Shown piece after piece: positions 16,173-24,666 of a stretch of DNA of 40,938 nucleotides. How positions within the stretch are numbered: position 1 is the first letter of the stretch; each line of letters opens with the position of its first letter. Below the pieces are notes generated by a model. It saw only the letters and a program-made list of their open reading frames with translations, did no database searches and was not told the origin of the DNA. Made by a program: the position numbers and the translations under genes. The stretch is from NCBI RefSeq assembly GCF_001187535.1, contig NZ_LFIO01000045.1:1-40938 (forward strand). Reading direction: 5' to 3'. The DNA is from Rhizobium ecuadorense (GTDB lineage Bacteria > Pseudomonadota > Alphaproteobacteria > Rhizobiales > Rhizobiaceae).

Positions 16173-17279
16173 TCAGGCGGCCGGCTGGCGCACGACCGGT
16201 TTCAGCACGATGCCCTTTTCCGCATCCAACACCGCCTGATTGATATCGGCGAAATCATAGAAGGTGACGAGCCTGTCGAAGGGGAAGCGGCCCTGCCGGT
16301 GAAGGTCGATCAGCAGCGGGATCAGCACGTCGGGATTGGAATCGCCCTCGACGATCCCGCGCACCCGGCGTCCGCCGGAGAGAATATGGGTGAGGTCGAG
16401 CGTCAGCGTCGCGCCGTGCGGCGAGGCACCGACGATGCCGCAGGTGCCGCGCGGCGCCAGCACCCGCACGCATTGATCGATGACAGCAGGCACGCCGGAA
16501 GCATCGATCGCATAATCGACGCCGGCGCCGGTCAGCGCCATGATCGTGGCAACGGCATCGTTCGCCTTGCCGTTGACGATATCGGTCGCGCCGAGTTCGG
16601 CGGCAAGCGCCAGCCGCGTCTCGTTGATATCGACGGCGATGATCCTGGAAGCGCCGACGATCCGCGCCGCCATCACGGCGGCAAGACCGACCGACCCCAT
16701 GCCGAAAACCGCGAGCACTTTTCCGGGTTCGACCTTCAGCGCATTCATGACCGCGCCGGCGCCGGTCTGGATGCCGCAGGCCAGCGGCCCGAGCAGCGCC
16801 AGATCGGCATCTGCGGGCACCTTCACGATATTGCGCTCATGGCAGAGCGCGTGGCTGGCGAAAGAGGATTGCCCGAATATGTTGCCGTTCACCCGCTCCC
16901 CTCTATAGGAGAGCCCGCTCGAACCATCGGCGCGCGAACCGAAGAAATTGCGCGGGAAGAATTCGTGGCAATAGGTCTCTTCGTGCTCGTTGCAGCTCGG
17001 GCAATGACCGCAGGAGTTGAAGGTCATGACCACATGATCGCCGGGCACCACTTTGGCAACGCCCGGCCCGACACGCTCGACGATCCCGGCACCTTCATGG
17101 CCGAGCACGACCGGCTGCGGCACCGGCAGGTGCTGGTCACGCATGACGATATCGGTGTGGCAAACCCCGGTCGCCACCACACGAACCAGGATCTCCCCCT
17201 CGCGCGGCTCCTCCAGATCGAGGCTTTCCAGCGAAAACGGCATATGCGGCGCACGCGCGACCGCGGCATGTATCTTCAT
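16173..17279 (-). CDS. Zinc-dependent aryl-alcohol dehydrogenase
   Basis: This is a 368-residue medium-chain alcohol dehydrogenase. Catalytic zinc ligands include C40 (GVCHTD) and H61-E62 (GHEGAG). The structural zinc motif is C90-x2-C93-x2-C96-x7-C104. The NAD(P) Rossmann motif is [13 protein letters not shown]. The sequence style matches aryl/benzyl alcohol dehydrogenases that interconvert aromatic alcohols and aldehydes. It lies 21 bp upstream of the aldehyde dehydrogenase and 56 bp downstream of the hydratase/lyase gene, with GGGAGGAGG as ribosome binding site. In the operon it may oxidise vanillyl-, 4-hydroxybenzyl- or coniferyl-type alcohols, or reduce toxic aldehyde. The exact substrate is not readable. 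Confidence 0.85.
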   Translation of the reverse strand: MKIHAAVARAPHMPFSLESLDLEEPREGEILVRVVATGVCHTDIVMRDQHLPVPQPVVLGHEGAGIVERVGPGVAKVVPGDHVVMTFNSCGHCPSCNEHEETYCHEFFPRNFFGSRADGSSGLSYRGERVNGNIFGQSSFASHALCHERNIVKVPADADLALLGPLACGIQTGAGAVMNALKVEPGKVLAVFGMGSVGLAAVMAARIVGASRIIAVDINETRLALAAELGATDIVNGKANDAVATIMALTGAGVDYAIDASGVPAVIDQCVRVLAPRGTCGIVGASPHGATLTLDLTHILSGGRRVRGIVEGDSNPDVLIPLLIDLHRQGRFPFDRLVTFYDFADINQAVLDAEKGIVLKPVVRQPAA

Positions 17280-17335
17280 TCTATCCTCCTCCCGATGATC
17301 GGCCTGCGAAAGGCCCGGCCATGCCGGGTCTGACC

Positions 17336-18160
17336 TCAGCGCCCGCGTTTGTAGGCGCCGAGCCCCGGCTGATAGGTCTTGTCGTCGAGGAACTGCTTCA
17401 GCCCCTCGTCGCGCCCCTTGGTCTTGTCGAGAAACAGCATCTGCTCCAGCTTGGCGTAGATGTAATCGTCGGCGAGATCCCAGGGCAGATTGCGCACGCG
17501 CTTATAGGTGTCCTTGGCGGCCTTCAGCGTCACCGGGTTCTTTTCGAGCAGGCTGGCGCAGATCTTGCGGACCCGGGTTTCAAGCTCGGCGAGCGGCACG
17601 GCTTCGTTGACGAGGCCCATTTCGGCAGCCTTGCGCCCGCCGAACAATTCGCCGGTCATGATGTAGTAGAGCGCGTCGCGATGGCGCATCACTTCGGCGA
17701 CCGCGCGGGTGACGTTGCCGCCCGGCAGGATGCCCCAATTGATTTCGGACAGGCCGAAATTCGCCTCCTCGGCGGCGATGGCGAGATCGCAGCAAACCAG
17801 CGGCGTGAAGGCGCCGCCGAAGCACCAGCCGTTGACCATGGCGATCGTCGGCTTTTCGAAATACATCAGCCGGCCCCACCAGCCGCCGGATTGGCGCCGC
17901 GCCTTCAGCGTCACATCGCGCGGCTTGTCATCATTGTCGCGGAAATATTCCTTCAGATCCATGCCGGCCGACCAGGACTCGCCAGCGCCGCGCAGCACGA
18001 GGACGCCGCAGCGCTCGTCGCCCTCGAGCTCGTCGAGCACCTCCAGCATCCGCGCATTCAAGGCCGGGTTCATCGCATTACGCTTTTCGGGACGGTTGAG
18101 GGTCACGAAAGCGATGCCGTTATCGAATTCGACCAGAACCGGCGATTTCATATCAGTCAT
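17336..18160 (-). CDS. ech: p-Hydroxycinnamoyl-CoA hydratase/lyase (HCHL)
   Basis: This 274-residue crotonase-family enzyme closely resembles the hydroxycinnamoyl-CoA hydratase/lyase of Pseudomonas: GWCFGGAFTPLVCCDLA, GLSEINWGILPGG, YYIMTGELFGGRKAAEMGLVNE, LLEKNPVTLKAAK and DDYIYAKLEQ are all diagnostic stretches. It hydrates feruloyl-, caffeoyl- or p-coumaroyl-CoA and cleaves the product to the benzaldehyde plus acetyl-CoA. The likely acid residue is E139. The position of the family's Ser after GGF appears as Thr here (T119), a mild change. The Tyr in DDYIYAK is kept. It lies between the CoA ligase and the aryl-alcohol dehydrogenase. An in-frame ATG three codons in is an alternative start. 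Confidence 0.9.
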   Translation of the reverse strand: MTDMKSPVLVEFDNGIAFVTLNRPEKRNAMNPALNARMLEVLDELEGDERCGVLVLRGAGESWSAGMDLKEYFRDNDDKPRDVTLKARRQSGGWWGRLMYFEKPTIAMVNGWCFGGAFTPLVCCDLAIAAEEANFGLSEINWGILPGGNVTRAVAEVMRHRDALYYIMTGELFGGRKAAEMGLVNEAVPLAELETRVRKICASLLEKNPVTLKAAKDTYKRVRNLPWDLADDYIYAKLEQMLFLDKTKGRDEGLKQFLDDKTYQPGLGAYKRGR

Positions 18161-18205
18161 GGGTCTACTCCATTGGTTTCGGCATTGAATGCCGGGGCCG
18201 CTTCA

Positions 18206-19789
18206 TCAGGCCTGTCGTTGAAGGGTTTCGTCGGAATGCAGCTGGCGCAGAACATGTTTCTGCACCTTGCCGGAGGCGGTACGGGGAATGGTCTCGACGA
18301 AGAGGATACGCGCCGGACGCTTGAAGGCGGCGAGCCTTGCGGCGCAATGGCCGGCGATCGCCTCGTCCGTTGCCGCGGCACCCGACCGCAGCACGACATA
18401 GGCGATGCCGCATTCGCCCCATCTGTCGTCGGGAACGCCGACGACCGCGACGTCGAGAATATCGGGATGGTTTGCGAGGGCGGCTTCGACCTCGGCGGGG
18501 TAAACATTTTCGCCGCCGCTGATATACATGTCCTTCAGCCGGTCGACGATGCGATAGAAGCCGTTGATTTCGCGTCGGCCGAGATCGCCGGTGCGATACC
18601 AGCCGTCGGTAAAGGCGGCAGCGCTTTCCAGCGGCTTGTTCCAGTAGCCCGGCGTGACCGCCGGCCCGCGCAGCCAGAGTTCGCCGATCTCACCTTGCCC
18701 GACGTCGCGGCCGGCCTCGTCGACGATGCGGATGTCGAGCAGCGGCGCCGGCAGACCGACGCTGCCGGGATTATCCTGCACGGCGCGCCGGTCGATCGGC
18801 ACATGCAGCACCGTTCCCGCCTCGCTCATGCCGTAGCCATTGACCAGCGCCACGCCGTCGCCGAGATAGCTTTCGATCAGCGCCTGCGTCAGCGGCGCGC
18901 CGCCGACAAAGAGCGCATGCAGGCCGGAAAGAGCCGCGGCGCTATAGGCGGGATCGCTGCGCAAGGCGAGCGCGATCTGCGGCACGGCGAAATAATGGGT
19001 GATGGCGCGCTGCCGGTCGGCAAGGGCTGCGAGCGTGCGGGCCGGGGTGAAGCGGTCGGAGACGACGAGTGTGCCACCCAGCATCAATGTGGTGCGCGCC
19101 ACCGCGATCAGCCCGATCGTATGGAAGAACGGCAGGTCGCAGAGAGCGACCGATCCCGGGCCGATCTCGCCGACGAAGGAAAAATTGACGGCGGCAAAGA
19201 AGGCGTTGCGGCGGGTGATGACGACGCCCTTCGGCTGCCCCGTCGTGCCCGACGTATAGAGCAGGACGCAAGGCCGATCGGCATCGGCGGGCACGGGCTC
19301 CACCGGGAGGCTCGTCTCGATCCGCGCGGCAAGCCCGCCCGGGCCATCGGCCGTCGAGATCACCGCCATCTCGGACTCGATGTCCGCAAGATCCGTCACG
19401 GCCGCCGAAAACTCTTCGTCGTGGACCAAAAGCGCCGGCGCGCAATCGGCCAGGATCGGCCGAAGCTCGGCGGCGTTGAGACGCCAGTTGAGCGGCACGT
19501 AGATGGCGCCGGCGCGCTGGCAGGCAAAGGCAAGCACGATCGAATCCATCGAATTACGCGCCAGCATGGCGACACGCGCCCCGTCCCGCCCCGCTCCGAG
19601 CACAGCGCCGAGGAAACCGGCGCAGCGGGCGATCCGCGTATCGAGTTCGGCATAGGTCAGTTGCCGGCCGGTGGCGATCTCGAACAGAGCCTGACGATTT
19701 GGTGCAACGCGGGCGCGGTAAAGGATCGGATCATCCGTCACCAGTCCGCAATCCGCCGACGAAGCCATCCCGGAAAAGGAATGCGCCAT
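18206..19789 (-). CDS. Hydroxycinnamate-CoA ligase (feruloyl/p-coumaroyl-CoA synthetase)
   Basis: This 527-residue ANL-superfamily acyl-CoA synthetase carries the AMP-binding P-loop LLYTSGTTGQPKGV, the A5 motif NGYGMSEAGTV, the A7/A8 stretch GWYRTGDLGRREINGFYRIVDRLKDMYISGGENVYPAEVE and the A10 lysine motif PRTASGKVQK. Genome context (HCHL, aryl-alcohol and aryl-aldehyde dehydrogenases, MarR regulator) makes p-coumarate, ferulate or caffeate the likely substrate. The start at 19787-19789 (MAHSFSG) is chosen because GGGAGGAG lies three bases before it. An upstream in-frame GTG at 19843 falls inside the putative MarR operator and lacks such a site. It is the first gene of the operon. Confidence 0.88.
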   Translation of the reverse strand: MAHSFSGMASSADCGLVTDDPILYRARVAPNRQALFEIATGRQLTYAELDTRIARCAGFLGAVLGAGRDGARVAMLARNSMDSIVLAFACQRAGAIYVPLNWRLNAAELRPILADCAPALLVHDEEFSAAVTDLADIESEMAVISTADGPGGLAARIETSLPVEPVPADADRPCVLLYTSGTTGQPKGVVITRRNAFFAAVNFSFVGEIGPGSVALCDLPFFHTIGLIAVARTTLMLGGTLVVSDRFTPARTLAALADRQRAITHYFAVPQIALALRSDPAYSAAALSGLHALFVGGAPLTQALIESYLGDGVALVNGYGMSEAGTVLHVPIDRRAVQDNPGSVGLPAPLLDIRIVDEAGRDVGQGEIGELWLRGPAVTPGYWNKPLESAAAFTDGWYRTGDLGRREINGFYRIVDRLKDMYISGGENVYPAEVEAALANHPDILDVAVVGVPDDRWGECGIAYVVLRSGAAATDEAIAGHCAARLAAFKRPARILFVETIPRTASGKVQKHVLRQLHSDETLQRQA

Positions 19790-19832
19790 TTTCTCCTCCC
19801 ATGCCCGCCGCTCCTCCGCGGTAGGCAAATTT

Positions 19833-19847
19833 GTATGCAACACATAC
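19833..19847. promoter_or_regulatory. Candidate MarR operator GTATG-N5-CATAC
   Basis: A perfect 5+5 palindrome with a 5-bp spacer lies 44 bp upstream of the CoA ligase start and in the region shared with the divergent MarR gene. Size and symmetry suit a MarR dimer. By analogy with CouR/HcaR/FerR-type regulators, the cinnamoyl-CoA ester would release the repressor. Binding is inferred. Confidence 0.6.
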
Positions 19848-19912
19848 TAATATCTTTTTTCGGTGAGATGCAAGAGGCTGTTTTCGACAAATCCTGGTGC
19901 TCGAGGGAGCAC

Positions 19913-19924
19913 GGGAAATTTCCC
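19913..19924. promoter_or_regulatory. Perfect 12-bp palindrome GGGAAATTTCCC upstream of the MarR gene
   Basis: The palindrome lies about 63 bp before the MarR ATG and next to a TTGACT hexamer at 19935-19940 that could be a -35 element. It may be a second regulator site or a DNA-bending element. No family could be assigned. Confidence 0.35.
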
Positions 19925-19986
19925 AACGGGGATATTGACTAACCCGCTGATTTTGATGGTTATGGCGCCTGAACGAAGCGAGACGA

Positions 19987-20475
19987 ATGATGGCCGCAAA
20001 ACCACCGCAGGACGAAATCGAGGCCGAGGAGGCTTCCGCAGCGCCGCCGCTCGACGTCGGCCGGCTCGGCGATCTCTTGGGCTTTCACCTGCGCATGGCG
20101 CATGTGGCGATCTATCGCGACTTCGCCGACACCATGGAGGAGCTCGGGCTGACGCAGAAGCAGCTTGCGGTGATGGAACTTGTCGCCGGCAATCCGGGCG
20201 CATCGCAGATCGATCTTGCCAATACGCTCGGCACCGACCGCGCAACGATGATGGCCCTCGTGAACCGGCTGGCGGCCCGCGACTTCATCGAGCGCCATCC
20301 TTCCGCGGCCGACCGCCGGCGCCAGGAACTGCATCTGACGAAGGCCGGGCGCGCGATGCTCGCGCGGGCGCGTAAGCTGATCAACACGCATGAACAGCGT
20401 TTCATCGACCTGTTTTCAGCAGACGAAATGGATGGGCTGCTGGCGGCGCTGAAGCGGATTTACAAGGGCGGTTGA
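19987..20475 (+). CDS. MarR-family regulator of hydroxycinnamate catabolism
   Basis: This 162-residue protein has an acidic N-terminal tail (to about residue 22) followed by a standard MarR winged helix-turn-helix: GLTQKQLAVMELVAGNPGASQIDLANTLGTDRATMMALVNRLAARDFIERHPSAADRRRQ, including the D-R-R wing motif. It is divergent from the CoA ligase operon across about 200 bp containing the GTATG-N5-CATAC site. This arrangement matches known p-coumaroyl/feruloyl-CoA-responsive MarR repressors. Two successive ATG codons (19987, 19990) are possible starts. The link to this operon is by context. Confidence 0.85.
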   Translation: MMAAKPPQDEIEAEEASAAPPLDVGRLGDLLGFHLRMAHVAIYRDFADTMEELGLTQKQLAVMELVAGNPGASQIDLANTLGTDRATMMALVNRLAARDFIERHPSAADRRRQELHLTKAGRAMLARARKLINTHEQRFIDLFSADEMDGLLAALKRIYKGG

Positions 20476-20599
20476 ACCACCGCTTTCGCTTGGGAAGCAC
20501 GCAACGTCCTGGCCTGTAGATTTCTATTGGGAAAATCCCGTGTTATGATCCCAGCCCGGGCGTCGTCCGCCGTGGGTTCTGCACACGGAGACTTGTCTC

Positions 20600-22006
20600 A
20601 TGAGTGAAATGGACGTGCTTTTTGTCACCCTGCGGCAGGCGGCTGACCCGCAGACGGTTGCGTGCATCGAAAACGTCGTCAAGCATGGCTTGGATCGCGA
20701 TCTCAATCGCATCAATGCGCTGGCCTTCGCCGAAAAACATCATCTTGATGAAGAGAAAACGATCGCGGCGCTTCTGCACGCAGCCCGCATCGGCGCGTTC
20801 GAGATGACCTGGAATGTGCTTTGCCCGGGATGCGGCGGCGTCCTCGACAGCGGCGCAACCCTGAAAGGGGTCGTCCAGGACACCTACCATTGCGCCCTCT
20901 GCGCGGCCGGATACGAGCCGACCCTCGACGAGATGGTCGAGGTGACTTTCACGGTCAGCCCGCGCGTGCGCAGGATCGGCGCCCACGACCCCGATCTGCT
21001 GCCGCCGCTCGAATATTACCGGCAGATCTTTTTCAGTTCCGGCGTCGACCTGCCGGAGGACCTGGAGGCGCGATTCGAACGCATCCTGTTGGAGATGATC
21101 GAGCTGGCGCCGGGCGAGAAGGCTTTCGTGTCTTTAAAACTGCCGCCGCAATTCGTCATCATCTTCGATGCGGTCACGCACTCGGCACAGTTCATCGACG
21201 TGAAGGGGGAGCCAACCGACGAACGTCAAAACCTATCGATGGTCATCAGCCGCGCGCATGCGCTGAACGAAACGCTGACCCTGCGTCCCGGACTGCTGCG
21301 GCTCACCCTCGAAAACCACACCGATCGCAGAGTGGTGCCGAATGTCTGCATTGCAGGCGATGACCTGCACGACCTGCTGGGCCGCAGACGGCCGTTTCTG
21401 ACAGCCAAGCGTCTGCTGACCAACCAGAGTTTCCGGGACATCTACCGGACCGACACGCTCGATGTCGACCAGCGCCTGAAGATCACCAGCCTGACTTTCC
21501 TCTTCACCGACTTGCGCGGCTCGACCGCGCTTTACGAGCGCGTCGGAGATCTTGCCGCCTTCGATCTGGTGCGGGCGCACTTCAGGGTTCTGCACGAGAT
21601 CGTTGCCACGGAAGCCGGCGCGGTGGTCAAGACCATCGGCGATGCCGTGATGGCGACCTTTCCAAGCCCGGACCGCGCGGTGGCCGCCGCGCTCAGAATG
21701 CGGGAGGCGATGCTTCGGCTGAATGCCGAACACGGCAGCGACGACCTCCTGCTGAAGATCGGCATCCACGAAGGGCCATGCCTCGCGGTCAATCTCAACG
21801 ACCGGCAGGACTATTTCGGCCAGACCGTCAACATCGCCTCTCGCGTCCAGGGCCTTGCCGATCCCAATGTGATCATGACGACGGAAGCGATCGTCGGCGA
21901 TATCAAGGTTTCGGAGATCCTGCGCGACAGCGGCATCAGCTCGGCCTCCCGGATGGCAGAACTTCAGGGCATCGGCAGGGAGGTCAGGATCTTCGCGCTG
22001 TCGTGA
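20600..22006 (+). CDS. Class III adenylate/guanylate cyclase with zinc-ribbon-containing N-terminal domain
   Basis: The last ~180 of 468 residues form a class III cyclase catalytic domain with the metal-binding LFTDLRGSTALYERVGD, the second metal/base motif VVKTIGDAVMATF and the transition-state segment YFGQTVNIASRVQGL. Key acidic and Asn/Arg residues are present, so it should be active. The N-terminal part resembles the cytosolic DUF5939-type region of rhizobial cyclases and holds CPGCGG plus CALC, a four-cysteine zinc ribbon near residues 74-101. There are no membrane segments. It stands alone, convergent with the SRPBCC/ArsR pair. The signal sensed is not known. Confidence 0.85.
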   Translation: MSEMDVLFVTLRQAADPQTVACIENVVKHGLDRDLNRINALAFAEKHHLDEEKTIAALLHAARIGAFEMTWNVLCPGCGGVLDSGATLKGVVQDTYHCALCAAGYEPTLDEMVEVTFTVSPRVRRIGAHDPDLLPPLEYYRQIFFSSGVDLPEDLEARFERILLEMIELAPGEKAFVSLKLPPQFVIIFDAVTHSAQFIDVKGEPTDERQNLSMVISRAHALNETLTLRPGLLRLTLENHTDRRVVPNVCIAGDDLHDLLGRRRPFLTAKRLLTNQSFRDIYRTDTLDVDQRLKITSLTFLFTDLRGSTALYERVGDLAAFDLVRAHFRVLHEIVATEAGAVVKTIGDAVMATFPSPDRAVAAALRMREAMLRLNAEHGSDDLLLKIGIHEGPCLAVNLNDRQDYFGQTVNIASRVQGLADPNVIMTTEAIVGDIKVSEILRDSGISSASRMAELQGIGREVRIFALS

Positions 22007-22011
22007 GGTTG

Positions 22012-22067
22012 GTCTGCTCGTCGACATCAAGTCAAAAGGCCGGCGGAGTCGCCTCCCGAGAGCAGAC
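22012..22067. terminator. Inverted-repeat structure between convergent genes
   Basis: GTCTGCTC (22012-22019) and GAGCAGAC (22060-22067) are exact complements and enclose an inner GGCG-GAGT-CGCC hairpin at 22042-22053. The pair lies just after the cyclase stop and before the end of the convergent SRPBCC gene. There is no clear T-run, so a terminator role is only likely. Confidence 0.35.
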
Positions 22068-22097
22068 ATTCCCTCGATGCGAATTTCCCGACCCGCG

Positions 22098-22601
22098 CTA
22101 TTCGCCTAGGCTGGAAAGCAATTCGTCGAGCTGATCCAACTGCTCCGGCAATGCAGCCGCCGAGCCCTGTAGTGCTTCCTCAAGCGCTTGCTTGGACGGA
22201 TAGACTTCGTGGAAAATCAGGAGCGTGCTCCCGCCTTGGTCCTCGAAGGTCACAGTCGTGACCGCGCCCTCTTCGCCCTCGTCGTTGGTCCAGACGATGC
22301 GCTCGTTCGGCACCACCTCGAGATACTTGCCATAGAAGGCCATGGTGTCCGAACCGCCGGCGCCGAATTCCAGCCGATATTTGCCGCCGGTACGGACGTC
22401 CATCTCGCATGATACGAGCGAAATGCCGGATACCGATTTTGGCACCCACCAGCGCTGGAACAGCTCGGGCTGGCTCCATGCCCTGTAAACCGTGCTCGGC
22501 GGCGCATTGAATATCCGCGTTACCAAGAGTTCGCGATCCCCTCTGCGCTCGACTGACGTGCGGTTCTGCGCACCACTTGCACTGTTGACTTGCTCAGTCA
22601 T
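22098..22601 (-). CDS. SRPBCC (AHSA1/START-like) domain protein
   Basis: This 167-residue protein has one AHSA1-type ligand-binding fold: ELLVTRIFNAPPSTVYRAWSQPELFQRWW at residues ~24-52, then DVRTGGKYRLEF, and the late strand/helix region up to LDELLSSLGE. Such proteins bind small hydrophobic molecules or act as stress-related helpers; the ligand is unknown. Its start overlaps the end of the ArsR-type regulator by eight bases (22594-22601), the usual ArsR-SRPBCC gene pair of alphaproteobacteria. No signal peptide is seen. Confidence 0.85.
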   Translation of the reverse strand: MTEQVNSASGAQNRTSVERRGDRELLVTRIFNAPPSTVYRAWSQPELFQRWWVPKSVSGISLVSCEMDVRTGGKYRLEFGAGGSDTMAFYGKYLEVVPNERIVWTNDEGEEGAVTTVTFEDQGGSTLLIFHEVYPSKQALEEALQGSAAALPEQLDQLDELLSSLGE

Positions 22602-22941
22602 CGCTTCTCTCCTGTTTCATTTCGCTGATGATTTCGTCCAGCGCTTCGAAGCGGGCCTCAAAGAGCTTGCGATGCGCCTCGATCCACTCGGCCTCCGCCA
22701 GGAGGCCGCGTTTCCCGAGCTTGCAGGTTCTCACCCGTCCGACTTTCTGCGTGACGACGAGCCCCGCCCGCTCGAGAACCTGGACGTGCTTCTTCATGCC
22801 GGTCAGCGTCATCCGGAACTGATCCGCGAGACTGGTGATCGACGCGTCCCCTCGCCCAAGCTGATCGATAATCCCGCGGCGGGTCGCATCGGACAGCGCC
22901 GCAAACGAGAGATCGAGGGGAGAACCTAAATACTGAACCAT
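22594..22941 (-). CDS. ArsR-type helix-turn-helix regulator
   Basis: This 115-residue winged helix-turn-helix repressor has the typical order AALSDATRRGIIDQLGRGDASITSLADQF, a recognition helix TLTGMKKHVQVLERAGLVV and a wing RVRTCKLG. It lacks the CxC metal site of ArsR/SmtB metalloregulators, so it is probably a non-metal sensor of the kind coupled to SRPBCC proteins. It is first of the two-gene operon. Its AT-rich upstream GAACCATCTAGTTCAGTG region includes a CTGAAC...CTAGTTCAG symmetry that could be its operator (inference). Confidence 0.85.
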   Translation of the reverse strand: MVQYLGSPLDLSFAALSDATRRGIIDQLGRGDASITSLADQFRMTLTGMKKHVQVLERAGLVVTQKVGRVRTCKLGKRGLLAEAEWIEAHRKLFEARFEALDEIISEMKQERSDD

Positions 22942-23073
22942 CTAGTTCAGTGTATAACCCGCTCGTGCGGGAAGCGCAAGCATCCCGAACTTTCCATGCT
23001 GTCGAGCGCACGCGGCGGCAGCAGAAAATCGTCTGGTGCACGCCGACAGCTGCAGAAATGCGACTGCCGAGCT

Positions 23074-23583
23074 TCAGGTGAGTTGAGCGAGGATATCGTC
23101 GACGACACTTGGAACGGTATTCGCCGTGTCGATATGATTGCCGGCAGGAAGATGCTCCCGGCTACGATGGTGGCGGAGTACCAGGGCCCGCTCGGCCGGC
23201 TCGAAGCCCGGCTCATCCGGCCGCCCATCCAGTCGTCGGTTCAACGTCTCAACGTCGATGTCGAGCACGAAAATCTGATCGAACAGGTCCAGGAATTTGT
23301 GGAAATTGCGCGAGCCGCCACAAAAGAACGTCGCAGGATGGGTGGTGTCGGCAGCGATTGCTCGGACCTTGTCGACAGGCCAGATCCAGTGAGCGTATCC
23401 CCAGGCGATGCGGTCTGCTCCTTCGGGTGGTCCTGCGAGCGCCTGGCCTGTCTCGGGGTCGCCGACATAGGCCAAAACGCGGTCACCATGGACGACATGG
23501 TAGCCCCGCCGCTCCAGTTCGGTAGCGACGGACGTCTTTCCAGTCCCCGATCCGCCTTCGATCAGATAGTTCTTGATGCCCAT
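23074..23583 (-). CDS. Small P-loop nucleotide-binding protein (kinase-like)
   Basis: This 169-residue protein has a Walker A motif GGSGTGKTS at residues ~10-18, right after IKNYLIE. It also has a likely Walker B/lid region (DLFDQIFVLDIDVETLNRRL) and late basic residues (RHHRSREHLP), as in adenylate-kinase-like small-molecule kinases. The fold is that of an AAA-18/NMP-kinase-like protein; the substrate is not known. The start at 23581-23583 (MGIKNYL) is chosen because it directly precedes the P-loop strand, as is usual for this family. An upstream in-frame start at 23655 would add 24 residues. It is a single gene without an evident operon. Confidence 0.7.
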   Translation of the reverse strand: MGIKNYLIEGGSGTGKTSVATELERRGYHVVHGDRVLAYVGDPETGQALAGPPEGADRIAWGYAHWIWPVDKVRAIAADTTHPATFFCGGSRNFHKFLDLFDQIFVLDIDVETLNRRLDGRPDEPGFEPAERALVLRHHRSREHLPAGNHIDTANTVPSVVDDILAQLT

Positions 23584-24084
23584 GGGCCCATTTATCACAG
23601 TCTTCAATACGGTGAGAAGACACTCTCCCTGGGTGTGCTCCGCCAACGAGCTCACCTGATCAAGGTGAGCATTCGGAACATTTGGATTAAGGGTGAATGT
23701 CCGGCGGCATCACGCCCCCATGTCGGCCGCGGAAGTCGATCTTGACGTTGCCCGGAAGCAGACATCTGCTGTGACCGCGCTGGCGTCGCGACGAGCCTCC
23801 GAGCACATCTCGGCACCGCCGTCAAAGGCTGTGGGTTGTGAAATGTTTACAGCTTTGCGCATCGGTCGCTTTCGTACTCTAGATGAGTCAGCCGAGCGTG
23901 GCCACTGGCCCTGCCACCGAGGCTATGTTTACCACCAGCCTCGTTTCGTGGCGGCTTTCTCCCAGCCGGATTCTGGCGGCGTGCTTGGAACTAATGGCGG
24001 GCGAGACTGTTTCAGACTGTGATTTTGGCATAACGCTGACGTGCCCTCCTGGCTGGGTAAGCCTCGATTTTGAGGAGACGCATC
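23584..24084. other. About 500 bp intergenic stretch without a supported gene
   Basis: Open frames on the plus strand (for example from 23693 and 23883) have no ribosome binding site, mixed amino-acid composition and no recognisable motif. The stretch presumably carries the promoters of the P-loop gene (leftward) and the exported protein (rightward). No RNA gene, palindrome or repeat of note was seen. Confidence 0.4.
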
Positions 24085-24525
24085 ATGAAGTATTCGTCCA
24101 GATTTCGTTCAGTCGCGGCTGCTGTTATCGCTGCAGCAGGAATCAGCTTTGCCGGCTCCGCGCACGCCGACGGCGGTACAATCAGCTTCTCAGTCTACAA
24201 GGCTGCCTTTTTTGTGGGCGGTTCTGGAGGCGAGGGTACGCTGACCTTCCATGGTCACCGCTATCCCGTCTCTATCGGCGGCATCTCGGGCGGCCTCGCC
24301 TTCGGGGCTTCTAAGACTTATTTTCATGGTACCGTTCGCCACATTCGCCGCGCCCGAGATGTGACGGGGGTCTACGGTGCGGCGGGCGGTGGCGGCGCGC
24401 TCGGCAAAGGGGCCCAGATGATCGTCATGACCAATGAGAAGGGCGCCCAACTCGAACTCTCAGGCAAGCAGGTAGGCCTCCAAGTCAACGCTGATCTCAG
24501 CGGAATTGCCATCACGGTAAAGTAG
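24085..24525 (+). CDS. Exported protein of unknown function, glycine-rich
   Basis: This 146-residue protein has a Sec signal peptide (RSVAAAVIAAAGISFAGSAHA, cleavage likely after AHA near residue 29). The mature part is rich in Gly and beta-strand patterns (KAAFFVGGSGGEGTLTFHGHRYPVSIGGISGGLAFGASK). It faintly recalls the repeated glycine pattern of lipid-binding SYLF/YSC84 domains, but this is only a resemblance. The ATG at 24085 is preceded by GAGGAGACGCATC, which decides the start. It stands alone and is likely periplasmic. A hairpin terminator lies 70 bp after the stop. Confidence 0.7.
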   Translation: MKYSSRFRSVAAAVIAAAGISFAGSAHADGGTISFSVYKAAFFVGGSGGEGTLTFHGHRYPVSIGGISGGLAFGASKTYFHGTVRHIRRARDVTGVYGAAGGGGALGKGAQMIVMTNEKGAQLELSGKQVGLQVNADLSGIAITVK

Positions 24526-24594
24526 GGGCCGTCGCTCCGTTCGTCTTCCCGTTCTTCGGCCCACTACGCTGAATACAAAGGTCGGCCCAACAGG

Positions 24595-24619
24595 TGTCAC
24601 CCGGCACTGCCGGGTGACA
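24595..24619. terminator. Hairpin between convergent genes
   Basis: TGTCACCCGGC and GCCGGGTGACA form a perfect 11-bp stem with a 3-nt loop, 69 bp after the exported-protein stop and 47 bp before the end of the convergent hydrolase. There is no long T-run. It is a probable bidirectional transcription end. Confidence 0.6.
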
Positions 24620-24666
24620 GATCGTCCTGATGACGTTGGATGAAGGCCGCGGTTCGGTCGATGTCG

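Noticed and set aside
19790..19843. GTG start extending the CoA ligase by 18 residues
   Set aside because: It lies in the palindromic operator and lacks a ribosome binding site, whereas the ATG at 19789 has GGGAGGAG in place.
17321..19942. Very long open frame on the plus strand (873 codons) across the hydroxycinnamate operon
   Set aside because: It is antisense to three well-recognised genes (hydratase/lyase, CoA ligase and their gaps). Its translation is Arg/Gly/Asp/His-rich with no domain. Long antisense frames are normal in GC-rich DNA.
23693..24314. Two overlapping plus-strand frames before the exported protein gene
   Set aside because: No ribosome binding site, no motif, and they overlap each other and the well-supported gene at 24085.
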